From contig NZ_JAXIWG010000002.1 in the NCBI RefSeq assembly GCF_034652275.1, positions 124,001 to 188,000 of the forward strand: a DNA stretch of 64,000 nt. Direction: 5' to 3'. Positions within the stretch are counted from its first letter, which is position 1. Each line of letters begins with the position of its first letter. This document shows, in pieces, positions 50,994 through 59,850 of this stretch. This DNA comes from Yoonia sp034652275. Its GTDB lineage: Bacteria; Pseudomonadota; Alphaproteobacteria; Rhodobacterales; Rhodobacteraceae. The position numbers and the translations under genes were made by a program. The notes beneath the pieces are model-generated. The model was not told where the DNA came from, did not search any database, and worked only from the letters and a program-made list of their open reading frames with translations.

Positions 50994-52138
50994 TCCGCAG
51001 CTGCCAGCCCCGCCTGCCGACCTGTCGCCATGCTGGCCGAGATCAAATAACCGCCCGTCGGGGCCTCCCAATCCAGCATTTCACCGGCGCAAAACACGCC
51101 GGGGCGGTCGCGCAGCATCAGATCACCGGTCAGCGCGTCGAGCCGGACACCCCCAGCAGTCGAAATCGCCTCGTCCAGCGGGCGGGGGCCTGCGTGCCGG
51201 ACCTTCAGCGCCTTGATCAGCGGGGCCAGATCATCGGGATAAGGCATCCCGAACTCCGCCAGCAGCGCAAGGCGCACGGGGTCCAGCCGCAGGACCTTGC
51301 GCAGGTGGTTGGTGACGCTCGCCTTGCCGCGCGGTTTCGCCAAGGCGCTGCGCACCTGCGCTAGCGTCCAGTCGGGCAGCAGGTCCATGACGAGCGGCGC
51401 ACCTTCCCGCATCGCGCGCGACAGCGCATAGATGCCGCCGCCTTCGATGCCGCGTGCGGAAATGATGCATTCGCCCCGCGTTGTGACCGCGCCTGCCGTC
51501 ATCGCCACCGCCTTGACCGGCGCGCCGAGGTGCTTTGCCATATGCGGCGACCAGTCCGCGACAAAGCCCATATTCGCAGGTGCAAAAGGGGTAGTGACAT
51601 CGGGCAGATGCCGCGTCCAAGCGCCATCCGACCCCAGCCGCGCCCAACTGCCCCCGCCCAGCGCCAGTACAACCGCCTTGGGGTGGATCAGTTGCACGCC
51701 TGCGAGCGTATCAAACGCCAGCGCATCGCCCTGCCAGCCGTTCCAGCGCCAGCGCGTCTGCAAGGTCACACCCGCCGCGCCCAACCGCGCCAGCCACGCG
51801 CGCAACAAGGGCGAGGCTTTCATGGCAACGGGAAACACCCGCCCAGTTGATCCGGTGAACAGGGGCTGGTCCAGCCCTTCCGCCCAGCGCATCACGTCCT
51901 GCGGGCCGAAACCGGCGAGAATAGCACGCAAATTGTCGGGCAGAGGGCCGAAGGCGGCCAGATAGGGGGCCAGATCCTCGTTCTTGGTCAGGTTCAGCCC
52001 CGATTTGCCCGCCATCAGGAACTTGCGCCCGACGGATGGCATGGCATCGACCACCGTCACGGACGCGCCCCGTGCGGCGGCAACCTCTGCCGCCATCAGA
52101 CCGGCAGGGCCTGCGCCAATCACAAGGACATCGGTCAT
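50975..52138 (-). CDS. HI0933-like flavoprotein (TIGR03862 type)
   Basis: A 387-residue FAD protein of the HI0933/BaiN superfamily. It opens with VLVIGAGPAGLMAAEVAAARG, has GRKFLMAGKSGLNLT, LALGGGSWARLGSDGAW and, near the end, PGVFCAGEMLDWEAPTGGYLI. The C-terminal ATG (MASMATG-like region) is typical. The reaction is unknown; proposed roles include double-bond reduction. It is last in a run of three genes on this strand (SDR, crotonase, flavoprotein) with four-base overlaps. Confidence 0.85.
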   Translation of the reverse strand: MTDVLVIGAGPAGLMAAEVAAARGASVTVVDAMPSVGRKFLMAGKSGLNLTKNEDLAPYLAAFGPLPDNLRAILAGFGPQDVMRWAEGLDQPLFTGSTGRVFPVAMKASPLLRAWLARLGAAGVTLQTRWRWNGWQGDALAFDTLAGVQLIHPKAVVLALGGGSWARLGSDGAWTRHLPDVTTPFAPANMGFVADWSPHMAKHLGAPVKAVAMTAGAVTTRGECIISARGIEGGGIYALSRAMREGAPLVMDLLPDWTLAQVRSALAKPRGKASVTNHLRKVLRLDPVRLALLAEFGMPYPDDLAPLIKALKVRHAGPRPLDEAISTAGGVRLDALTGDLMLRDRPGVFCAGEMLDWEAPTGGYLISASMATGRQAGLAAADYAKSR

Positions 52139-52749
52139 GCGGGGTCGATCATCCGCTTGATGGCGGTCAGATGGGCGGATGATGCCGCACAGACATCCGC
52201 CCCCAGAGCGCGGGCTGTTTGCAGCAGCGCGTCATCCGGCACAATCCGGTCGAGCAGGCCCCAGAGAAGCGCGGTCTCCGCGTCGATCTTTTGCCCTGCC
52301 ATCAGGATCATCTTGGCGCGCGCAGGCCCGATCAGCCGCGCCATGCGGACAGGGTCAGAGGGTTGCGGCAGAAAGCCCAGCTTCATCACCGGATAGAAAA
52401 AGCGTGTCTGTGGCACCGCGATACGCAGATCGCAGGCCAGCACCATGCCCAGCGCACCCCCCGCCGCCGTGCCGTTCAAGGCGGCGATGGTCAGACCACG
52501 ACAGGCGGCCATCGCACCCGAAAGCCGTTCCCAGACCGGATCGGTAGCCAGACCCGCGCGCGCGGCATCCAGATCGGCACCGGCACTGAACACGCGGCCT
52601 GTGCCGGTCAGGATCAGTAACTTTGCATCGCGCGCGCCTTCGGCGATATCGGCCAATTCTGTCAGCATCGCAGCCGTCAGCGCCCCCGCTTTGTCCGGCC
52701 GGTCGATGGTCACGACAAGGCTGTCACCGTCCCGTTCGGTGCGGATCAT
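52135..52749 (-). CDS. Enoyl-CoA hydratase/isomerase family protein
   Basis: A 204-residue crotonase-fold protein, shorter than the usual 250-260. The oxyanion-hole segments are GRVFSAGADLDAARAG and NGTAAGGALGMVLACDLRIA. A Glu expected in the second catalytic position is not obvious (FFYPVMKLGFLPQPSD), so the activity may be isomerase or hydrolase. The start at 52749 overlaps the SDR stop (ATGA) and its own stop overlaps the flavoprotein start, giving a coupled trio. Confidence 0.85.
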   Translation of the reverse strand: MIRTERDGDSLVVTIDRPDKAGALTAAMLTELADIAEGARDAKLLILTGTGRVFSAGADLDAARAGLATDPVWERLSGAMAACRGLTIAALNGTAAGGALGMVLACDLRIAVPQTRFFYPVMKLGFLPQPSDPVRMARLIGPARAKMILMAGQKIDAETALLWGLLDRIVPDDALLQTARALGADVCAASSAHLTAIKRMIDPA

Positions 52750-53504
52750 GCAAGGCCGACCATCTTGCGGATATCCGCATCGCGCAGGCTGATATCCTGC
52801 CCCAGATAGGGGTCCGCCTCTGGCGAACACATCCAGACCAGCGCGCGGGCGGGCCATTCGGGCGGGATATGCACCGACCAGTCCAGCTGGCTGACGGGGC
52901 CGATGCCGGATTCCTTGATATCGCGCTGCATCTGGGTCGCGACAGTGCCGGGCGACAGGCCCATGATCCGCAGCCCCTTGGCGCGGCATTCCAGATCGAC
53001 GGTGCGGGTCAGCATGTAGGCGCCCGCCTTGGACGCGCAATAGGCGGTCCAGCCCTGCACCGGATTATGCGCCGCCCCAGACGAGATGTTCAGGATCGTG
53101 CCATGCCCCTGCGCGATCATGCCGGGAACGACCGCGCGCATCCCGTACATCACGCCCTTGAGGTTGATATCCACGGTGCGCGCCCAGTCGTCGGGGTCAA
53201 GATCGCCGAAATCGCCCATCGGATCGACGACACCCGCGTTGTTGATCAGCACGTCAAGCCCGCCGAATGTCTTTGCCGTGGCCGCGACGGCCTGTTCGAC
53301 TTGCACATAGCGGGACACGTCACAGGGAATCGCAAGCGCCCGTTCTCCGATATCGCCTGCAATGCGGGCAATATCGTCGGTTGTGCGTGCAATCAGGGCA
53401 ACATTCGCCCCGCATTCGGCAAATTCCCGCGCAGTCGCCTCGCCGATGCCGCGGCTGGCACCGGTAATCAGTACGGTTTTGCCGACCAGATCAAACTTTT
53501 TCAC
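52746..53504 (-). CDS. Short-chain dehydrogenase/reductase
   Basis: A classical SDR of 252 residues. The cofactor motif is GASRGIG, followed by NNAG. The catalytic Ser is in LNISSGAAH, and YCASK gives the Tyr and Lys. The start is a GTG at 53504 with AAGGG six bases upstream. It leads the operon with a crotonase and a flavoprotein, which suggests acyl-CoA or fatty-acid-type chemistry; no substrate can be named. Confidence 0.88.
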   Translation of the reverse strand: MKKFDLVGKTVLITGASRGIGEATAREFAECGANVALIARTTDDIARIAGDIGERALAIPCDVSRYVQVEQAVAATAKTFGGLDVLINNAGVVDPMGDFGDLDPDDWARTVDINLKGVMYGMRAVVPGMIAQGHGTILNISSGAAHNPVQGWTAYCASKAGAYMLTRTVDLECRAKGLRIMGLSPGTVATQMQRDIKESGIGPVSQLDWSVHIPPEWPARALVWMCSPEADPYLGQDISLRDADIRKMVGLA

Positions 53505-53621
53505 ATCAATCCCTTTCGGTCTGCGCTGCAGATGGGTAACACTTTTGCCGATGCTATCCTTCCTTGGCGCATGTTGAAAGACCATGGCAGGATGGACGAA
53601 CCCAGAATGGAAGGGATTTTG

Positions 53622-55124
53622 ATGACCTGTAGAACGACTTTGCGTGGTGCTGTCTGTCTTGCGGCGCTGTTCACCGGTAACGCCGCAATCGCCGAAGTGA
53701 CGGCCCAGCAGGTTTGGGACGACTGGAAGGCACAACTGTCCATGTACGGCCCCGACAGCCTGACCATTGGGTCCGAGGACATGTCCGGCGATACGCTGAC
53801 CGTGCGCGACATCGCGCTGAACATGACGCAGGAAGAGCTGAACATCAGCGCGAACATGGGCGATATCGTCCTGACCGAACAGGGCGACGGGACCGTCACC
53901 GTGACGATGGCCGACAGCTTTCCGATCACCATGACCGATGACGCAGGCGTCGCGGTTACAGTGCTGGTCACCCAGTCGGGTCTGGAAATGACCGCCAGCG
54001 GCACAGCGGACGCTATCGACTATGCCGTCAGCGCCGATCGCTATACCGTTGCTCTCGACAGCATCGTCGACGGTGATTTTACCTTTACGGGTGATATCAG
54101 CCTGACCGGCAACAATCTGACCGGCACCTATACCACACGGCTGGGCGAGATGCGCGACCTCACCTACGAAGGCGCCTTCGAATCAATCGACATTCTGGTT
54201 GATGTGCAGCTTCCCGACGGCGGCGGCGAATACGTCACCGGCGGCGGCAAGATCAGCGGGCTCAGCATGCAGGCCGAGATGGCGATGCCGCTGGATGGCA
54301 TGATGTTTGATGAAAACAACCAGATCGCCGACGGCACCTCGATCTCTGCTGGGTATACTGTGGACAGCAGCGAATACGTGTTCGACATCAACGCCGATGG
54401 CGATCAGGTGTCGGGGTCGTTCAGCTCCGGTGCAGGCACGTTGACGACGCTGGTCAGCGCCGCAAACCTTGCCTATTCCGGCCGCACCACCGATATCGCT
54501 GCGACGATCATCTCGAATTCCGCACCTTTCCCGATCGACATCGGTCTTTCGGCCTACGGGTTCAACCTTGAGATGCCCGTTGCCGCATCCGACACGGCAC
54601 AGCCCTTTGCCTTCGGCTTTGAACTGGCCGACTTGACGGTCAGCGACATGATCTGGTCGCTGGTCGATCCGGCGAGCGTGCTGCCGCGTGATCCCGCGAC
54701 GATCAAGATCGGTCTGGCCGGCATGGCCCGTCCGCTGTTCGACATGATGGACCCCGCGCAGGAACAGGCGATGATGAACAGCGACATGCCGTTCGAATTG
54801 TCCGAAGTCAGGCTGACCGACCTCGATATCTCGGTCGCGGGTGCCAGCGTGACAGGCGACGGTGCTTTCACCTTCGACAACAGCGACATGGTCACCTTCG
54901 CGCCACTGCCCCGCCCCGAAGGCGAGGTCAGCGTACAGATCAACGGCCTGAACGGGTTGCTGGACAATCTGGTCACCATGGGCCTGATCCCAGCCGAAGA
55001 AATGATGGCACCGCGCATGATGATGGGCATGTTCGCCCGCTCGACCGGCGACGACCAGTTGGAAACCAGTCTCGAAGTGACCGGCGACGGTCAGGTTCTG
55101 GCCAACGGTCAGCGCATCCGCTGA
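53622..55124 (+). CDS. DUF2125 family periplasmic protein
   Basis: A 500-residue secreted protein with a signal peptide (LAALFTGNAAIA, cleavage near 24). It is rich in Asp, Thr and Met and built of repeated beta-type segments (SLTIGSEDMSGDTLTVRDIAL, SGLEMTASGTADAIDYAVSADRY, DMPFELSEVRLTDLDISVAG). This is the DUF2125 pattern common in Rhodobacterales. The family resembles lipid-transfer or AsmA-type beta-groove proteins, but the function is unproven. GGAAGGG lies five bases before the ATG at 53622. It is divergent from the SDR operon. Confidence 0.85.
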   Translation: MTCRTTLRGAVCLAALFTGNAAIAEVTAQQVWDDWKAQLSMYGPDSLTIGSEDMSGDTLTVRDIALNMTQEELNISANMGDIVLTEQGDGTVTVTMADSFPITMTDDAGVAVTVLVTQSGLEMTASGTADAIDYAVSADRYTVALDSIVDGDFTFTGDISLTGNNLTGTYTTRLGEMRDLTYEGAFESIDILVDVQLPDGGGEYVTGGGKISGLSMQAEMAMPLDGMMFDENNQIADGTSISAGYTVDSSEYVFDINADGDQVSGSFSSGAGTLTTLVSAANLAYSGRTTDIAATIISNSAPFPIDIGLSAYGFNLEMPVAASDTAQPFAFGFELADLTVSDMIWSLVDPASVLPRDPATIKIGLAGMARPLFDMMDPAQEQAMMNSDMPFELSEVRLTDLDISVAGASVTGDGAFTFDNSDMVTFAPLPRPEGEVSVQINGLNGLLDNLVTMGLIPAEEMMAPRMMMGMFARSTGDDQLETSLEVTGDGQVLANGQRIR

Positions 55125-55241
55125 ACCGGACTGATGTGACAGGCGGCGCGTCGGGACATCGGCGCGCCGTTCGCATGTCGTATCCCAGCCTTGCAGCGCC
55201 CCTGCCTGCGCACTAGGTCTCGGACAAGAAAAGGAAGCGCC

Positions 55242-56588
55242 ATGACACAATCCCTGTCCGACCTGACCCACCAGCTGATCGACATCGCTCGCAAGGCTGG
55301 CGCCGAAGCCGCCGACGCTATCGCGGTGGACGGCACGTCGCTGTCGATCGACGTGCGGGGTGGTGCGCTAGAACACGCTGAACGGTCGGAAGGGATCGAC
55401 ATCGGCCTGCGGGTGCTGGTAGGCAAACGGCAGGCCTGTGTGTCGTCGTCCGATACCAAGCCCGACACTCTGCGGCAGATGGCCGAACGCGCCGTGGCGA
55501 TGGCGATGGAAGCCCCCGAAGACCCCCATGCGGGCCTTGCCGATCCCGTGCAACTGGCGCAGGCGACGGACAATGCCGCGCTGCAAATGCACGACCCCGC
55601 AGATGAACCAGATCCCGCGATGCTGCAGGACCAAGCCGCCCGCGCTGAGGCGGCGGCACTGCGCAACACAGGGGTTTCGCAGGTGCAATCGGCCTCGGCC
55701 GGTTATTCCCGCCGCCGCGTGCATCTGGCAGCGACCAACGGGTTTTCCGCAGGCTACACCCGCACCGACAACGGCCTGTCCTGCGTGGCGATCAGCGGAA
55801 CCGGCACCGCGATGGAGCGGGACTACGACTATGACAACCGCGTCTTTCGCGCGGACCTGCGCGATGCCGATGCCATCGGCACCCGCGCGGCGGAACGCGC
55901 CGTGGAACGCAGCGGCGCGCGCAGGCCCAAGACGGGCGCCTATCCGGTGCTGTTCGACGAACGCATCGCCAGCGCGCTGATCGGCCATCTGCTGCAGGCC
56001 ACGAATGGCGCCGCCATCGCGCGTGGGTCAAGCTGGCTGCGCGACGCGCTGGGCGCGCAGGTACTGCCCAAGGGGCTGTCGGTGATCGAGGACCCGCACC
56101 GCGCGCGTGTGTCGGGTTCGCGCCTTTACGACGCCGAAGGCCTGCCCACCGCATGCCGCGCCATCGTCGATGACGGGGTGCTGACGGGTTGGACGCTGGA
56201 CCTTGCGACAGGGCGCAAGCTGGGGCTGGACAGCACCGCCAATGCGGCACGGTCCACGGGCGCGCCCCCATCGCCCAGTCTGACGAATATCACCATGACC
56301 CAAGGCAGCGCATCGCGCGACGACCTGATCGCGCAGATGGGCACGGGGCTGCTGGTAACCTCGATGATCGGGTCCACGATCAACCCCAACACGGGCGACT
56401 ATTCGCGCGGGGCGGCAGGGTTCTGGGTTGAAAACGGGGCCATCGCCTATCCGGTCAACGAATGCACGGTCGCGGGCAACCTGCGCGACATGCTGCTGAC
56501 GCTGATCCCCGCCAATGACGCACAGCTGCATCTGTCGCGCGCGGTCCCGTCGCTCTTGGTCGAAGGTCTGACCCTTGCGGGAGAGTGA
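55242..56588 (+). CDS. pmbA: TldD/PmbA family metalloprotease subunit (TldE type)
   Basis: A 448-residue PmbA/TldE protein. With TldD it forms a protease used for microcin/antitoxin processing in E. coli. RVLVGKRQACVSSSDTKPDTL, GYSRRRVHLAATNGFSAGY, the SGSRLYDAEGLPT region and GAAGFWVENGAIAYPVNECTVAGN are typical. The HExxxH zinc motif belongs to TldD and is absent here, as expected. AAGGAAG precedes the ATG. The cysQ gene overlaps its end by 14 bases. Confidence 0.92.
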   Translation: MTQSLSDLTHQLIDIARKAGAEAADAIAVDGTSLSIDVRGGALEHAERSEGIDIGLRVLVGKRQACVSSSDTKPDTLRQMAERAVAMAMEAPEDPHAGLADPVQLAQATDNAALQMHDPADEPDPAMLQDQAARAEAAALRNTGVSQVQSASAGYSRRRVHLAATNGFSAGYTRTDNGLSCVAISGTGTAMERDYDYDNRVFRADLRDADAIGTRAAERAVERSGARRPKTGAYPVLFDERIASALIGHLLQATNGAAIARGSSWLRDALGAQVLPKGLSVIEDPHRARVSGSRLYDAEGLPTACRAIVDDGVLTGWTLDLATGRKLGLDSTANAARSTGAPPSPSLTNITMTQGSASRDDLIAQMGTGLLVTSMIGSTINPNTGDYSRGAAGFWVENGAIAYPVNECTVAGNLRDMLLTLIPANDAQLHLSRAVPSLLVEGLTLAGE

Positions 56589-57363
56589 TCTTACCCTGCT
56601 GGTCGCCGCCGCACGCAAGGCGGGGACCATTGCGACAGGCTATTTTGGCCAATCACCACAGGTGACCGACAAACCGGGCGGTGCCGGCCCCGTGACCGAG
56701 GCCGATCTGGCCGTCGACCGGATGCTCGCGGATTTCTTGCGCGACAAACGCCCCGACTATGGCTGGCTGTCCGAGGAATCACAGGATGGCCCCGCGCGCC
56801 TATCCACCACATGCCAGTTCGTGATCGACCCAATCGATGGCACGCGCGCGTTTATCGACGGGGCGAAGGACTGGTCGCATTCTCTTGCCATCGTGGAAAA
56901 CGGTGCCGTTGTTGCCGCTGCCGTCTATTTGCCGCTGCATGACCTGATGTTCACCGCCACCGCAGGCGACGGGGCGCGCCTGAACGACGCCCCGATCACG
57001 GTCAGCCGGTCGGCGCTGCATGCGGCCACTGTGCTGGGATCAAAGCCGAATTTCGCCCCAGCCCTGTGGAAAGGCGCGACCCCGCCATTCAAACAGGCGT
57101 TCCGGTCGTCGCTGGCCTACCGGCTTTGTCTTGTGGCGCAAGGCCGGTTTGACGCAATGCTGACCCTGCGCCCCAGCTGGGAATGGGACATCGCCGCCGG
57201 TGCGCTGATCGTGGCCGAGGCACGTGGCACCGTCACCGACCCGCAGGGCCTGCCGCTGGTGTTCAACAACGCGCATCCACAGGTGCCGGGTGTCATCGCG
57301 GCAGGGCATGAATTGCACGCCGATATCGCGGCGCGGCTTGAGCCTGCGGCGCCAAACCATTAG
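56575..57363 (+). CDS. cysQ: 3-prime(2-prime),5-prime-bisphosphate nucleotidase CysQ / inositol monophosphatase family
   Basis: A 262-residue magnesium-dependent phosphatase of the IMPase superfamily. The metal ligands are Glu67 or Glu68 (LSEES), DPIDGT at 85-90, and the late WEWDIAAG. The likely substrate is adenosine 3-prime,5-prime-bisphosphate from sulphate assimilation, but inositol phosphate cannot be ruled out. The start appears to be a TTG at 56575 within the pmbA end, since no in-frame ATG or GTG exists before the conserved sequence. Confidence 0.88.
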   Translation: MRESDLTLLVAAARKAGTIATGYFGQSPQVTDKPGGAGPVTEADLAVDRMLADFLRDKRPDYGWLSEESQDGPARLSTTCQFVIDPIDGTRAFIDGAKDWSHSLAIVENGAVVAAAVYLPLHDLMFTATAGDGARLNDAPITVSRSALHAATVLGSKPNFAPALWKGATPPFKQAFRSSLAYRLCLVAQGRFDAMLTLRPSWEWDIAAGALIVAEARGTVTDPQGLPLVFNNAHPQVPGVIAAGHELHADIAARLEPAAPNH

Positions 57364-57399
57364 GGTCCGCGCAACACACAGCAACCCGAGGATTTCCCG

Positions 57400-57645
57400 A
57401 TGACACAGCGCCTGCACCTTGTTTTTGGCGGCGAACTGGTCGATCCGACCAAAAACGCGTTCAAGGATGTGTCCGCTATCGAGATCGTGGGGATGTTCCC
57501 GAATTACCAGACCGCCTATAATGCGTGGAAGGCTGCGGCGCAGCGCACGGTGGATGATGCGCATATGCGGTATTTCATCGCCCATATCCACCGCCTGCGG
57601 GACGAAGAAACCGCCGCATCTGCAACCGAAGAACTGGGCGTCTGA
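57400..57645 (+). CDS. DUF4170 family protein
   Basis: An 81-residue cytoplasmic protein of DUF4170, with the conserved opening RLHLVFGGELVDPTKNAFKD and a DAHMRYFIAHIHRL segment. Function unknown. It lies between cysQ and the Kdo transferase-like gene, as in other Rhodobacterales, and probably belongs to the same transcript leading to lpxK. GAGGA precedes the ATG. Confidence 0.9.
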   Translation: MTQRLHLVFGGELVDPTKNAFKDVSAIEIVGMFPNYQTAYNAWKAAAQRTVDDAHMRYFIAHIHRLRDEETAASATEELGV

Positions 57646-57666
57646 CGACGGACAAAGGGCAGGATC

Positions 57667-58863
57667 ATGGCGCGATCCCTCAAAATCGCGGCCTACATGG
57701 CGGGGTTCCGGCGCGGCAGCCCTGACGCGTCCCCGATTCCCTATCCCGAGCGCCCCGAAGGCGCGATTGTCTGGGCGCGGTGCAGCCTGCCCGAACAGGT
57801 GACCGCGATTGAAACGCTGCAACGCAAGCTTGCCGATGATGCCGACGTCATCCAGATTATCGCGACAGTCGCAGACTGGGACCCGTCGCTGGCCGGGCGC
57901 GCCTTGCCCGAACCCAAGGGCAAGGATGCGATCCGCGCCTTCCTGAAACACTGGCGACCGATGCTGGCCATCTGGGTGCGCGGTGATCTGGATCTGGTGC
58001 TGCTTGACGCGATCCAGACAGCCCGCGTGCCCAGCATTCTTGTCGATGCCTCGGGTGACGGGATCGACCATGTCGCGGGCGGCTGGGTGCCGGGGGCGAT
58101 CAGGTCCTTGCTGTCGACTTTCGACACGGTTCTGGCGGTGGATTCAGCCGCTGCAGAAAAGCTGATCAGTGCGGGCACACCGCAAGCACGCATCGTCGTC
58201 ACCGGATTGATGGAAGATTGCAGCCCTGTCCTGCCTTGCAACGAGGCCGACCGACGCGACGTGTCGGCCGCCATCGGGACGCGCCCTGTCTGGCTCGCCG
58301 CCGCCGCGCGCCCAAACGACTGCAAGGCGCTCTGTCAGGCCCATCTGGAGGCCGGACGCCGCGCGCACCGTCTGTTGCTGGTCATCGTGCCCGACACGCC
58401 AGACTGCGCCCTGCAACTGGCCGAGGATATGCGCGGCTTTGGCTTTCACGTTACTTTGCGGTCGGAAAAGCCCGAACCGCCCGAACCGACGCAGGTGTTT
58501 ATCGTCGATGGCGATCCCGATCTGGGGCTTTGGTACCGGATCGCGCCGGTCACCTATCTTGGCGGCACGCTTTACGGTGGCGGCTGTCGTGATCCGTTCG
58601 AACCCGCGGCGCTGGGGTCTGCCGTGCTCTACGGGCCGCATGTCGCCCCCTACCAGCGCCATGCCGCGCGGTTGAACGCCGCTGTCGCATCGCGCCTGAT
58701 CCGGTCCGCCGACACCCTTGGGTCCACGGTCGAGGCGTTGCTCGCCCCTGACAAGGCCGCGCTGATGGCCCATGCGGCATGGGATGTCACCTCGCGCGGG
58801 GCCGATGTCACCAACCAGATCGTGGCACTGATCCGTCAGCGGCTTGAAGACAGGGTGGCCTAG
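57667..58863 (+). CDS. Kdo transferase-like glycosyltransferase (KdtA/WaaA family, divergent)
   Basis: A 398-residue GT-B protein in the position of kdtA. The C-terminal half keeps the family region YLGGTLYGGGCRDPFEPAALGSAVLYGP. The N-terminal acceptor domain is atypical. Instead of the HxxSxGE motif it reads WARCSLPEQVTAI, keeping only Ser and Glu, and the usual NARLS-type strand is LVDASGDG. No N-terminal membrane helix is visible. It probably still adds Kdo to lipid A precursor, but the changed motifs leave room for a different sugar or a secondary role. It ends directly before lpxK. Confidence 0.8.
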   Translation: MARSLKIAAYMAGFRRGSPDASPIPYPERPEGAIVWARCSLPEQVTAIETLQRKLADDADVIQIIATVADWDPSLAGRALPEPKGKDAIRAFLKHWRPMLAIWVRGDLDLVLLDAIQTARVPSILVDASGDGIDHVAGGWVPGAIRSLLSTFDTVLAVDSAAAEKLISAGTPQARIVVTGLMEDCSPVLPCNEADRRDVSAAIGTRPVWLAAAARPNDCKALCQAHLEAGRRAHRLLLVIVPDTPDCALQLAEDMRGFGFHVTLRSEKPEPPEPTQVFIVDGDPDLGLWYRIAPVTYLGGTLYGGGCRDPFEPAALGSAVLYGPHVAPYQRHAARLNAAVASRLIRSADTLGSTVEALLAPDKAALMAHAAWDVTSRGADVTNQIVALIRQRLEDRVA

Positions 58864-59850
58864 ATGCGCGCGCCCGGGTTCTGGTTCACGTCACCGCAAA
58901 GCCCTGCGCTTGTCGCGCGTCTGCTGGCACCTTTGGGCTGGCTTTATGCCACGGCAACCGCAAAGCGCCTGCGCAGGCCCGCCAAACTGGACGCGGCGGT
59001 GCCGGTCATCTGCATCGGCAACCTGAATGCAGGCGGCACCGGCAAGACGCCCACGACCATCGCGCTGATCGACAGGCTGCGCACGCGGGGGCGCAATCCG
59101 CATGTGGTGTCGCGCGGCTATGGCGGGTCGCTGACAGGCCCGGTGCAAGTGAACGAGCGCCGGCACAAGGCCGACCAGACCGGCGACGAACCGTTGTTGT
59201 TGGCGGCCTTTGCCCCGACATGGGTCGCGCGCGACCGTGCCGCCGGCGTTGCGGCGGCGCAGGCGGCAGGGGCAGATGTGATCCTGCTGGATGACGGGTT
59301 CCAGAACCCCGATGTGTTCAAGGACCTGTCCGTCGTCGTCGTCGATGCCCTGCGCGGTTTCGGCAACGGTCGCGTGATCCCCGCTGGCCCTTTGCGCGAA
59401 CCCGTGGCGCGCGGTCTGGCGCGGGCGGATCTGCTGTTGTCCATCGGCCCGCCCGAAGCGCAGGACAGGTTTGCCTCTGACTGGCCCGTGGAGCTACCGC
59501 ATCTTGTGGGCCATCTGGCCCCGCTGCCCACGGGTATGCCATGGCGCGACCTGCGCCTTTTGGCCTTCGCAGGCATCGGGCATCCTGAAAAATTCTTTCG
59601 CACACTGCGCGACATGGGCGCCGATGTCGTCCGAGCCGAGGCGCTGGCCGATCACCAGCCGCTGACACCCGCGCTGATCAAACGCCTCCAGATCGAGGCG
59701 CAGGTCCAGCGCGCACAGCTTGTCACAACGGAAAAAGACGCCGTGCGATTGCCCGACGCCTTTCGTATGCAGGTGCTGACGCTGCCGGTCCGGCTGCATC
59801 TGACGGACTGGTCCGCACTGGATGCAGCCTTTGACAGGCTGGGGCTTTAG
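58864..59850 (+). CDS. lpxK: Tetraacyldisaccharide 4-prime-kinase LpxK
   Basis: Phosphorylates lipid A disaccharide at the 4-prime position at the inner membrane. It has 328 residues, with a P-loop in CIGNLNAGGTGKTP (52-63), VVSRGYGG, DEPLLLA, LLDDGFQN and AFAGIGHPEKFF. The N-terminal helix (ARLLAPLGWLYATATA) is membrane-associated. It follows the Kdo transferase-like gene without a gap. Its stop overlaps the convergent DsbA-like gene by four bases. Confidence 0.95.
   Translation: MRAPGFWFTSPQSPALVARLLAPLGWLYATATAKRLRRPAKLDAAVPVICIGNLNAGGTGKTPTTIALIDRLRTRGRNPHVVSRGYGGSLTGPVQVNERRHKADQTGDEPLLLAAFAPTWVARDRAAGVAAAQAAGADVILLDDGFQNPDVFKDLSVVVVDALRGFGNGRVIPAGPLREPVARGLARADLLLSIGPPEAQDRFASDWPVELPHLVGHLAPLPTGMPWRDLRLLAFAGIGHPEKFFRTLRDMGADVVRAEALADHQPLTPALIKRLQIEAQVQRAQLVTTEKDAVRLPDAFRMQVLTLPVRLHLTDWSALDAAFDRLGL

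Noticed and set aside
53505..53621. Upstream extension of the DUF2125 frame through the SDR gene
   Set aside because: The frame is open but the conserved protein, signal peptide and ribosome site all begin at 53622.
55144..55169. CGGCGCG / CGCGCCG inverted repeat after the DUF2125 gene
   Set aside because: It is only a 7-bp stem with a 12-base loop and no T-run; likely a GC-rich coincidence.
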